From: Alteromonas macleodii
GTDB taxonomy: Bacteria > Pseudomonadota > Gammaproteobacteria > Enterobacterales > Alteromonadaceae
Direction: 5' to 3'
Assembly (NCBI RefSeq): GCF_903772925.1
Contig: NZ_LR812090.1
Coordinates: forward strand, 1,632,333 to 1,696,332
DNA: 64,000 bases
The notes beneath the pieces are model-generated. The model made no database searches and was not told the origin of the DNA. It saw nothing but the letters and a program-made list of their open reading frames with translations. Below, one piece after another: positions 18,052-25,641 of the stretch. The position numbers were made by a program, and so were the translations under genes. Numbering within the stretch: position 1 is the stretch's first letter; each line of letters begins with the position of its first letter.

Positions 18052-18539
18052 GCGTTTTCACCTTCTGATGAAGCCTTAGGGTCGTAATGCTGCACCGTAG
18101 AAGTTGCGGCGCGCTTGATCGCTTTTTTTATTCTTGTGTAAGCCATACAACGACAATAATTACCATTCATGTGATTAACGATGTCTTGGTCACTAGGATT
18201 AGGGTTGCTATCCAGTAGTGTCGCTGCCTGCATAATTTGACCAGACTGGCAGTAGCCACACTGTGGTACTTGTTCCTCAACCCAAGCCGCTTGCAAAGGA
18301 TGCTCACCGTTTAAACTTTCGATTGTATTGACCTTCTTTCCATTAACGAGAGAGACAGGGTAAGAGCATGAACGAATAGCATTGCCATCGATATGAACGG
18401 TGCATACGCCGCACATGGCCACACCACATCCGAATTTAGTACCTTTTAATCCAAATTCATCGCGAATCACCCAAACAAGGGGCGTATCTGAGGCAGCATC
18501 CGTCTGCACTGTTTTTCCATTTAATGTAAATTCAATCAT
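18048..18539 (-). CDS. Molybdenum hydroxylase [2Fe-2S] subunit (IorA type)
   Basis: This 163-residue protein has a plant-type ferredoxin domain ([16 protein letters not shown]) and a second helical [2Fe-2S] domain (CGYCQSGQI and CRCMAYTRI). It passes electrons from the molybdenum centre of the large subunit. Three in-frame starts lie close together (GTG 18551, ATG 18548, ATG 18539); I prefer 18539 because GGTGA is well placed before it and family members begin with IEFTLNG-like sequence. It overlaps the next gene by 4 bases. It has no Tat signal of its own and would be carried out with IorB. Confidence 0.87.
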   Translation of the reverse strand: MIEFTLNGKTVQTDAASDTPLVWVIRDEFGLKGTKFGCGVAMCGVCTVHIDGNAIRSCSYPVSLVNGKKVNTIESLNGEHPLQAAWVEEQVPQCGYCQSGQIMQAATLLDSNPNPSDQDIVNHMNGNYCRCMAYTRIKKAIKRAATSTVQHYDPKASSEGENA

Positions 18540-18771
18540 GGTAATCATCACCGTGAAGTTAGAGTCTAAATGCTCTCGCCAAAGTAAGCCTTGGTTTGAA
18601 CGGTCTGTTTTGCCTGTATTTTTTGCCCAACAATATTGTATATCGGTATTAGTCTTATGCTTTGGGCGTGAGTACTTTGTGAACCTTTTATTTATAAAGT
18701 AGACTAATTGACAAGAGATATACGACTGTCAGCCAAAATGGTTTATGTGGTATAGTTTAGTTACCTTGTTC

Positions 18772-18787
18772 AACTAAGCAATTAGTT
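18772..18787. promoter_or_regulatory. Candidate HxlR operator
   Basis: AACTAAGCAATTAGTT has perfect 6-bp arms. It is flanked by direct repeats TTTAGTTACC (18756-18765) and TTTAGTTACT (18792-18801), 36 bp apart. It sits in the divergent promoter region between iorA and the HxlR gene, 38 bases from the hxlR start codon, which suits autoregulation. Confidence 0.45.
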
Positions 18788-18824
18788 TACTTTTAGTTAC
18801 TAGGTGCTTTTTTAAAGGACGTTA

Positions 18825-19184
18825 ATGAAAACTGAAATAAAAACAGACGCTAAGGGTAGAAAAACCGTTTTAAATACGTGTACAGAGCCGTGCGCCATTG
18901 AACGCGGCATGCGTTTGATAGGTGGTAAATGGACAGGCTCTATTATTTATCATTTAAAAGACGAGCCTGTTAGGTTTAACGACTTATGTAGAATGCTAGG
19001 TGGCGCAAGCCGCAAGATGGTAGACCAGCGCTTAAAAGAGCTTGAAAACAACGGTATGGTTATACGCAATGTTATCGACTCTCGCCCTATAGCCGTTGCT
19101 TATAGCCTGACGGATTTTGGCCGTTCTGCCCTAGATATCCTCGAACAACTGCGAGTCTGGTCTGAAAGCCATACGAACGATTAA
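18825..19184 (+). CDS. HxlR-family transcriptional regulator
   Basis: This 119-residue protein is a winged-helix regulator of the HxlR family (IGGKWTGSIIYHLKDEPVRF, LCRMLGGASRKMVDQRLKEL, YSLTDFGRS). Family members such as YodB, CatR and HxlR sense electrophiles or aldehydes. A Cys pair near the N-terminus (NTCTEPCAIERG, about residues 20-24) could be the redox switch; the second is the conserved family Cys. AAGGACG precedes the ATG. It is divergent from iorAB and convergent with a quinol-monooxygenase-like gene, so iorAB is the likeliest target. Confidence 0.88.
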   Translation: MKTEIKTDAKGRKTVLNTCTEPCAIERGMRLIGGKWTGSIIYHLKDEPVRFNDLCRMLGGASRKMVDQRLKELENNGMVIRNVIDSRPIAVAYSLTDFGRSALDILEQLRVWSESHTND

Positions 19185-19288
19185 CGAATGCTGATAAACA
19201 TGAAGATTGATTAAGGCAATGAACGCATCTGTTCACTGCCTTTAAATAGCGCGCTAGAACAACGCTTAAGTTCTCAAACATCTTAAAA

Positions 19289-19564
19289 TTAGACTGGCAC
19301 TATCGGTAATCTAAGAACCTTTTCAACAAGGTCACTCGCTTTTTCTTGAAAATTGGTAAAGTGCTTAGTAGCTTCATGGGCATCAAGTTCTGCTTGCGAT
19401 TGCCATTTTTCCGTAATAACAAACACCCCCTCCTCACTTGAATGTAGGTCATACATTACAGCCCCTTTTTCTTCGCGGCTCGCGCTAACCAAAGGTATTA
19501 AAACATTTAACAGGGCTTCACTTTGATTAGGCTTAGAAAAAATAATAACTGAGAACTCGATCAT
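19289..19564 (-). CDS. Antibiotic-biosynthesis-monooxygenase (ABM/YgiN)-like protein
   Basis: This 91-residue protein has the small dimeric ferredoxin-like fold of ABM-domain proteins (VMYDLHSSEEGVFVITEKW then LDAHEATKHFTNF). E. coli YgiN is a quinol monooxygenase; others are heme-independent oxygenases or of unknown role. AAGGAC supports the ATG. It faces the HxlR gene. Together with IorAB and KefG it suggests defence against quinones and aldehydes, which is an inference from neighbours. Confidence 0.78.
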   Translation of the reverse strand: MIEFSVIIFSKPNQSEALLNVLIPLVSASREEKGAVMYDLHSSEEGVFVITEKWQSQAELDAHEATKHFTNFQEKASDLVEKVLRLPIVPV

Positions 19565-19806
19565 TAAATTTGTCCTTAGTAAAAAACTCTAAACATATGC
19601 ACGCTATAAATTTTGTGTAGTGTTTAAAGATGATTTGCCACTTTTTTAAGGTGAGAGACTGGCAACTTACCTTAATACTTTTTATGTGTTTGCAAGCGCG
19701 AGCATTAGTGATATCTAAGCCATTTTCTTAGTTATTCGCGTTAGCTAAGAAAAAAAACTAATCTATACTTGTTTATACTAAAGTATAAGATAGCTAGGTG
19801 CTTAAC

Positions 19807-21153
19807 GTGAGCACTATTTTTATTGAGGCGACGGAATGCAATTACCTAGCGGGGCGATGCCCTATGTTTGAAGAAACCTTTTACTCTTGTCCAGTAGGAC
19901 TTGCCCATGTCAGTGTGGATGGAAGCTTCATCCGTGTGAACAAACCACTGTGTGATTTCTTAGGTTATTCAAATGAGGAACTTACTAAACTTACTTTTCA
20001 AGAATTAACCTCTCCAGATTATTTAGACCGAGATCTGGGGTATTTAGAAAGCCTATTAAAAGGCGAGGTTGATAACTACACGCTGGAAAAGCGATATTTA
20101 AGGCGCGACGGAGAACAGGTATGGGCTCAGCTAACCGTTTCCATGGTCAGAGACCAGCGGGGTAACCCAGACTACTTTATTTCTGTGGTCGAGGACATTG
20201 ATGAAAAAAAGCGTATTCAATCTGAGCTTTTTCGAGTTGACGCACTGTTCAGTAAAATTGTTAGTGCGTTTTCGAACAGAACCTTTATATGGGTAGCGAC
20301 GCCTGATTTAAAAAAGCTGCAATATGTCAATGATGGGTATGAAAAGATTTTCGGGCGCAATGAATTTGAGCTTTACTGTAACCCCATTGGATTTATTGAC
20401 CATGTTCACGAAGATGATAGAGCGCGGGTTTTAAAAGTGTTCAGTCAGCGGCCTTTGCAAAATTGGGATATTCAATATCGTATTTATGATTCAAAAGGCG
20501 AGGTAAAGTACCTGCACGACCGAGGCAGTCTGATCTATGACGACAGCGAGATGCATTCGCTTATTCTAGGTACCGCAGACGATGTAACGAGAGAGAAGTC
20601 GCAGCAGCAGGCTTTGATGAGTGCTGTTACTAAATTAGAGCACCTTTCTAAAACCGATGCACTTACAGGGCTTGCCAATAGAAGAGAGATTTTCAGTCAG
20701 TTAAGCGATGAGATTGCTCGAATGGGACGAGGTCAAAAAGCGTCTACTCTTGTTTATGTTGACCTCAATAAATTTAAAGAAATCAATGATAAATACGGTC
20801 ACAAAATTGGTGACAAAGCGTTAGTCGAATTTTCACAAAGAATGGGAGCACTTTTGCGCGAGAGCGACAGGTTTGGTCGTATCGGCGGTGATGAGTTTGT
20901 AATTTTGCTTTATGGCACGGACGAATCTGAAACAGCGGCGTTTTTCGACAGAATTCAAGACAGTAAATTTGAACTACATACTGAGGGTAACAATGCCGTC
21001 GCTATCAACTTTAGCGCAGGCTGGGTGCAGTGGAACGAAGGTATTGAATCTGTTCAGGAATGGTTAGACCGAGCTGATGAGGTAATGTACGAAAAAAAGC
21101 AACGTGGGCAAGTTTTAGCAGCGCCAAATAGCAAGTGGGATAAAGCGATGTAG
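19807..21153 (+). CDS. PAS-PAS-GGDEF diguanylate cyclase
   Basis: This protein has about 448 residues. Two PAS domains (about 20-135 and 150-265) are followed by a GGDEF domain with an intact active site, RIGGDEFVIL near residue 360, so it should make c-di-GMP. There are no membrane segments. The start is uncertain: GTG 19807 has AGGTG 6 bases upstream, GTG 19798 lies 9 bases earlier, and ATG 19864 also begins a good reading frame (MFEETFYSC). A Cys-rich start (ATECNYLAGRCP) belongs to the longer forms. It stands alone between the HxlR/ABM pair and the purine cluster. A perfect 16-base palindrome TTATACTAAAGTATAA lies just upstream. Confidence 0.85.
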   Translation: MSTIFIEATECNYLAGRCPMFEETFYSCPVGLAHVSVDGSFIRVNKPLCDFLGYSNEELTKLTFQELTSPDYLDRDLGYLESLLKGEVDNYTLEKRYLRRDGEQVWAQLTVSMVRDQRGNPDYFISVVEDIDEKKRIQSELFRVDALFSKIVSAFSNRTFIWVATPDLKKLQYVNDGYEKIFGRNEFELYCNPIGFIDHVHEDDRARVLKVFSQRPLQNWDIQYRIYDSKGEVKYLHDRGSLIYDDSEMHSLILGTADDVTREKSQQQALMSAVTKLEHLSKTDALTGLANRREIFSQLSDEIARMGRGQKASTLVYVDLNKFKEINDKYGHKIGDKALVEFSQRMGALLRESDRFGRIGGDEFVILLYGTDESETAAFFDRIQDSKFELHTEGNNAVAINFSAGWVQWNEGIESVQEWLDRADEVMYEKKQRGQVLAAPNSKWDKAM

Positions 21154-21170
21154 CCAAGCAGCTACATCGC
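21145..21170. terminator. Hairpin between convergent GGDEF gene and puuD
   Basis: GCGATGTAGC and GCTACATCGC form a perfect 10-bp stem with a 6-base loop. The stem overlaps the stop codon of the GGDEF gene. No good U-run follows, so termination is possible but not certain. Confidence 0.5.
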
Positions 21171-21180
21171 TCAACGTATT

Positions 21181-22461
21181 TTACTGCTGTCGCTGTGCAA
21201 ACCAGCGCGCTATGATTTGCCTTTCTTCTTCGGTCATCTTTGTTTTGTTCAAAAACGGCATGTCTTTGGTCACTGTGGTTCTTCGAACCACTTGTGGCGC
21301 GAACCTTTCAACATCTTCCCATGAATCTAAGACCACGCCTAAAGGCGCCACTTTGAAAATCTCATCAGTTGGTGTGCGCGAGTGGCAGCTTACACAGTGA
21401 GTGGTAATTAGACTCGCGACGGTTTCGTTACTAACCACTGTCGATGTTTCGTTTTCTATTTCGCTTGTAGGCGCGCTTAAATCAGGTTGAGCCGCTGTGT
21501 TTGCGCTCATGGCTGAAGAAGGTAGCGCGTCATTATGACTCAACGGTTGAATTGAAGATGCCTGTGGCCAAGATACCCACAGTGCTATAGCGAGCATGGC
21601 GACAGCGCCAGAGACTAATATACTTGGTTTAGTGGTACCCACATGACGCAGGTTAAAGAAATGGCGTATCCACGCTGCAGCGGCCATTATGGCAATGAGT
21701 ACCAGCCAATTTTGAGGATGCTGATAGGTCATTGGGTAGTGATTTGAAATCATAATAAACAGCAGGGGTAGCGTGAAGTAATTATTGTGTACCGAGCGAA
21801 GTTTGGCACTTGCGCCCCACGCAGGGTCTATATCTTTTTTGTCAGCTACCGCAGCTACCATTTTGCGCTGGTTAGGCATAATATTGAAAAATACGTTACC
21901 TGCCATGATGGTGCCAATAAGGGCTCCTACATGAATATAGGCGCCTCGACCGCTAAACCATTGGGTAGACAGATAGCTAACAACACACACTAGAGCAACT
22001 AACCCAATACCAAAAGCAAGAGGGTATTTGGCCAATGGACTACGACATGCGAATTCGTATATGGCAAGCCCACCAAAGATTAATCCAAGTCCTAGTGATA
22101 TTGCCGTAGCTGGCGACATGGCGTTGACAGATGGATCAATAAGGTAAGCGCTGGCACCGAAGTAATAAACGATAATCAAAAGGGCAAAGCCTGATAACCA
22201 AGTCGTATAGGCTTCCCATTTGAACCAGTGTAATGTTTCGGGCATTTTCTCTGGTCCATAGGCGTATTTTGCTACCTCGTAGAAGCCACCGCCATGAATG
22301 GCCCATAAATCCCCTTTAATCCCTTTGTCTTGTTTCCACTTAGGTGGCGTTCGCAAGTTGTTGTCTAGCCATATGAAGTAGAACGACGCACCAATCCAAG
22401 CTACACCGGCCACAACGTGAAACCAACGTACAAATAAACTTATCCAATCTAGCCACGGCAT
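21181..22461 (-). CDS. puuD: Membrane-bound urate hydroxylase with cytochrome c tail
   Basis: This 426-residue protein has an N-terminal multi-membrane-span urate oxidase domain (opening MPWLDWISLFVRWFHVVAGV, about residues 1-300) and a C-terminal cytochrome c domain with the heme motif CVSCH near residue 356. PuuD oxidises urate to 5-hydroxyisourate and delivers electrons to the respiratory chain rather than making peroxide. AAGGAG precedes the ATG. It is the last gene of the operon that begins with xdhA, 44 bases after guaD. The next steps (UraH, UraD) are encoded in the same operon. Confidence 0.93.
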   Translation of the reverse strand: MPWLDWISLFVRWFHVVAGVAWIGASFYFIWLDNNLRTPPKWKQDKGIKGDLWAIHGGGFYEVAKYAYGPEKMPETLHWFKWEAYTTWLSGFALLIIVYYFGASAYLIDPSVNAMSPATAISLGLGLIFGGLAIYEFACRSPLAKYPLAFGIGLVALVCVVSYLSTQWFSGRGAYIHVGALIGTIMAGNVFFNIMPNQRKMVAAVADKKDIDPAWGASAKLRSVHNNYFTLPLLFIMISNHYPMTYQHPQNWLVLIAIMAAAAWIRHFFNLRHVGTTKPSILVSGAVAMLAIALWVSWPQASSIQPLSHNDALPSSAMSANTAAQPDLSAPTSEIENETSTVVSNETVASLITTHCVSCHSRTPTDEIFKVAPLGVVLDSWEDVERFAPQVVRRTTVTKDMPFLNKTKMTEEERQIIARWFAQRQQ

Positions 22462-22505
22462 TATTATTCTCCTTATGTAGGGCCGGCTGGCCCTATAGTA
22501 GCTTG

Positions 22506-23801
22506 TTACTCTTTATCTTCTTTGGTGTAGCGGCAGGTACCGCTTATCCACGTCTGCTCGATAGCGCGGTCATCACCTAAAATACTAAGCGCGAAAAATA
22601 CATCATCGAACTGTGCATCTTCTTTTATACGCAATCGTGTTAAATCATCGAACCTTGGTTCTACAACAATAAAATCAGCAGTAGAACCTGGGTTTAAGTT
22701 ACCAATTTCATGATCAAGCGCATGGGCCACTGCTGCGCCTTGGGTCATAAGATAAAACCCTTCCAGCGGGCTAATGGGCTCGTTGCGCAACTGACTGACC
22801 TTGTATGCATCGCCATAGGTCTTAAACATGTTGAATGTGGTACCTGCGCCCACATCGGTAGCCATGGCAACATGTACTTTATTAGCACGCGCTGCGGTCA
22901 TATCAAAAAGCCCGCTGCCTAAAAACAAGTTAGATGTAGGGCAAAACGCAACCGTAGCGCCGCTGTCGCCAAGGCGCGCCCATTCGTTAGGCGTAAGGTG
23001 AATACCGTGGCCAAACACTGCACGCTCGCGCACCAAATTGTAGCTGTCGTAAACATCCAGATAGCCGTCAGCGTTAGGGAATAAGCTTTTTACCCATGCA
23101 ATCTCGTCTAAATTTTCAGACAAGTGGGTTTGGATGAATACGTCGGGATACTGCTGGGCAAGTTCGCCTAGTGCGGCAAGCTGGGCTTCTGTGCTAGTAG
23201 GGGCAAAACGAGGCGTTAACGCATAGCGGTTACGCCCCTTGTTGTGCCAAGTTTCAATTAACTCTGCACTATCAGCTTGTGCTGTGTCGGGGCAATCGTT
23301 CAGCGCACTTGGACAGTTTCTGTCCATACACACTTTACCTGCCACTATCGCCATATCAATTTCACTGGCGGCGCTAAATAGTGCTTGGCTACTGCTTTTA
23401 TGAACGGTAGTAAATACAAAACCTGTGGTGGTACCGTTCTTTAGTAGCTGGTTTAAAAATACTTTTGCGATGGTGTCGGCGTGTTCGCTATCGGCAAACT
23501 GCATTTCAGTGGGAAACGTGTAGTTTTCAAGCCAGCTCAATAGCTGCTCACCGTAGTGGGCAATACTTTGGGTTTGCGGGTAATGCAGGTGGCTGTCTAT
23601 TAAGCCCGGTAAAATCCACTTACCCGAAAAATCTGTGACAGTGGCCGCAGGGTAACGTTCAGCAATGTCGCTAAACGGGCCAATGTCTTTTATTTCTTTG
23701 TTATCTACTAGCAAGCCACCATCTTTAAAAATGGCAATGTCATTATCAAATTGTGTGGTTTGTTTAGGAAAGTGCGCAATGCTTGCACGAAAAAGCTGCA
23801 T
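22506..23801 (-). CDS. guaD: Guanine deaminase
   Basis: This 431-residue amidohydrolase-superfamily enzyme turns guanine into xanthine and ammonia. Zinc ligands and catalytic residues are visible in GLIDSHLHYPQTQ (HxH near residue 70), IQTHLSENLDEIAW, GHGIHLTPNEW and MATDVGAG. The length and the SHLHYPQ motif match bacterial GuaD. It starts 5 bases after uraH within the xanthine dehydrogenase operon, feeding xanthine into XdhAB. Confidence 0.93.
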   Translation of the reverse strand: MQLFRASIAHFPKQTTQFDNDIAIFKDGGLLVDNKEIKDIGPFSDIAERYPAATVTDFSGKWILPGLIDSHLHYPQTQSIAHYGEQLLSWLENYTFPTEMQFADSEHADTIAKVFLNQLLKNGTTTGFVFTTVHKSSSQALFSAASEIDMAIVAGKVCMDRNCPSALNDCPDTAQADSAELIETWHNKGRNRYALTPRFAPTSTEAQLAALGELAQQYPDVFIQTHLSENLDEIAWVKSLFPNADGYLDVYDSYNLVRERAVFGHGIHLTPNEWARLGDSGATVAFCPTSNLFLGSGLFDMTAARANKVHVAMATDVGAGTTFNMFKTYGDAYKVSQLRNEPISPLEGFYLMTQGAAVAHALDHEIGNLNPGSTADFIVVEPRFDDLTRLRIKEDAQFDDVFFALSILGDDRAIEQTWISGTCRYTKEDKE

Positions 23802-23806
23802 GTTTA

Positions 23807-24133
23807 TTAGCTGCCCCTGTAGCTGCTGAAACCGAATGGAGAAATAAGAAGTGGTACGTGATAGTGACCACCATTCTCAACAAGTTCAAACGTAATATCA
23901 ATGTGTGGATAGAAACTGCTGCCATGAGTTTGTGTTAAGTACTCCTTGCAGTGAAAGCGCAAGTTATAAGCCCCTGCAGCAAAACCATCATCAACGCCCC
24001 AATTTTTAAAGCGGCCGTCACTGTCGGTTTCACCAGAGAGGGTGCTGCCGTCAGGTAATGTAAGAGTAAGTGCAATGCCTTGCGCTGGCTTACCCAATGT
24101 GGTGTCGAGTACGTGGCTTGAAAGCGTATTCAT
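23807..24133 (-). CDS. uraH: 5-hydroxyisourate hydrolase (transthyretin-like)
   Basis: This 108-residue protein is a transthyretin-related enzyme. It has the N-terminal SSHVLDT motif with the active-site His and the C-terminal signature YRGS that separates the enzyme from transthyretin. It hydrolyses 5-hydroxyisourate to OHCU. No signal peptide is visible, so it is cytoplasmic. AGGA precedes the ATG. It lies between uraD and guaD in the operon. Confidence 0.95.
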   Translation of the reverse strand: MNTLSSHVLDTTLGKPAQGIALTLTLPDGSTLSGETDSDGRFKNWGVDDGFAAGAYNLRFHCKEYLTQTHGSSFYPHIDITFELVENGGHYHVPLLISPFGFSSYRGS

Positions 24134-24215
24134 ACTATAGTCCTAAAAATTTTTTTAAATTCGTATTACCGTTGCCTATGGCATAAGCGCCGAGGCTGTC
24201 GATTAAGGCTTCGCA

Positions 24216-24719
24216 CTAATTAAGCGCTTTATTAATACGTAACAGGGTTATCTTTATTTGCTGTGCACCAGCATTAGATATTTCTTGCTGCGTGGTATTC
24301 GGCAGTCTTTCTTGCAGTGCTGTTAGCATGGTTTGCGCAGAAAGCCCGGTAGCGCAAATAATAAAAATAAACCCATGCTTGTCTAAATAGGCGTGATTAG
24401 CTTCTTTTAGTTGATGCAAGACGGCCTCAGACGCACTAGCAGTACCTGATTGTTCTCCGGCAGCAATAGCTTTAGTGTTGGCAAACTTTTTACGCAATGA
24501 GTCTACGTCACCAATCATTGGGTGCGCGGTAAAGGCTTCTAGGTAGTCATCATCGCTACATTTTGCCCAAGCATCTTTTGCTTGATTAACCAGGGCGTCT
24601 TGATCGCTGTAAGGGCGGGCTTCTACCATTTGGTAGATCCATGCTTTTGCCGCGCAGCATTGCTCAAACCAAGAAAATGCTTCGTCAGCGCTTAGTGTAT
24701 TTAATTCAGTAAGTGTCAC
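24216..24719 (-). CDS. uraD: OHCU decarboxylase
   Basis: This 167-residue protein converts 2-oxo-4-hydroxy-4-carboxy-5-ureidoimidazoline to (S)-allantoin. The catalytic-His motif HPMIGD is near residue 73, and the family C-terminal block ATGLSAQTMLTALQERLPN is present. The start codon is GTG at 24719 with AAGGAT upstream. It sits 82 bases before uraH and 19 bases after xdhC in the operon. Confidence 0.94.
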   Translation of the reverse strand: MTLTELNTLSADEAFSWFEQCCAAKAWIYQMVEARPYSDQDALVNQAKDAWAKCSDDDYLEAFTAHPMIGDVDSLRKKFANTKAIAAGEQSGTASASEAVLHQLKEANHAYLDKHGFIFIICATGLSAQTMLTALQERLPNTTQQEISNAGAQQIKITLLRINKALN

Positions 24720-24738
24720 TGCTGGTATCCTTTTCTAT

Positions 24739-25641
24739 TTACACGACTTTAGCAGGGGGCTTTGTGTGTTCACCCGTATATGCGTCAGCATTTGTTTCAG
24801 TGCTCTTATCTGAAGCCACTGCTGCGTGGTTTGCATGAAGACGTTCAATGATTTGCGCTGATATAGAAACAGCAACTTCAATAGGGCGCTTTCCAGGAAT
24901 ATCTCGATTGCCAATAGGCGTGAACAGCCTTGCTAGCGCATTGTCGTCAAACCCGCGCTGGGTAAGTTTAGTAATAAAACGCTTTGCTTTAGTGTCTGAA
25001 CCTATTAATCCAACAAAAGGCAGGGAAGGCTGCTTTAATGCTTGCTCGGTAATACGGTAGTCCAATTGGTGGTCGTGAGTGAGTATTATCAACCAGCTGT
25101 TCTCATCGAGGTGTCTTACCTCACTCTCAGGCGCTTCTTCCACCACCTTTTGTACATTGGCAGGTAGCGATGATGGGAACAAATCTTCTCGATTGTCTAT
25201 CCACGAAATTCGCACTGGCATTTGAGCCAAAATTGGCACCAGCGCTTTTGCTACATGGCCTGCGCCAAAGATGGCAATGTGCTGCTGATGAACATTACAC
25301 ACATCAAACAATACCTTTACTGCACCGCCGCAGCATTGCCCTAAAGAACTGCTTAATGGGTAGCTGTGTAGCTCAGTACATACTTCGCCTTTAGCGAGAT
25401 ATGCTCGGGCGCGGGCAATAGCATCAAATTCAAGGTGTCCGCCTCCAATAGTATCGATACTATGTGAAGCGGTGACCACCATTTTACTGCCCGGCTCGCG
25501 GGGAGTGGAGCCCGCTGTACCTACAACGGTAACTAAAACATAGCCCTCATTACGCTCCTGGCACTCGGCTATTGCCTCGTGCCAATGCGTCGCACGAAAT
25601 GATGGGGCTGCGCGTAATGATTGCCCTGCTACGCGAGTCAT
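24739..25641 (-). CDS. xdhC: Xanthine dehydrogenase accessory protein XdhC
   Basis: This 300-residue protein is an XdhC/CoxI chaperone. The N-terminal region holds VVGTAGSTPREPGSKM, and a C-terminal Rossmann fold opens with IAIFGAGHVAKAL. XdhC binds the molybdenum cofactor, helps sulfurate it and inserts it into XdhB. Its ATG overlaps the xdhB stop (ATGA). The last 30 residues are a polar, Thr/Asp-rich tail. Confidence 0.94.
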   Translation of the reverse strand: MTRVAGQSLRAAPSFRATHWHEAIAECQERNEGYVLVTVVGTAGSTPREPGSKMVVTASHSIDTIGGGHLEFDAIARARAYLAKGEVCTELHSYPLSSSLGQCCGGAVKVLFDVCNVHQQHIAIFGAGHVAKALVPILAQMPVRISWIDNREDLFPSSLPANVQKVVEEAPESEVRHLDENSWLIILTHDHQLDYRITEQALKQPSLPFVGLIGSDTKAKRFITKLTQRGFDDNALARLFTPIGNRDIPGKRPIEVAVSISAQIIERLHANHAAVASDKSTETNADAYTGEHTKPPAKVV

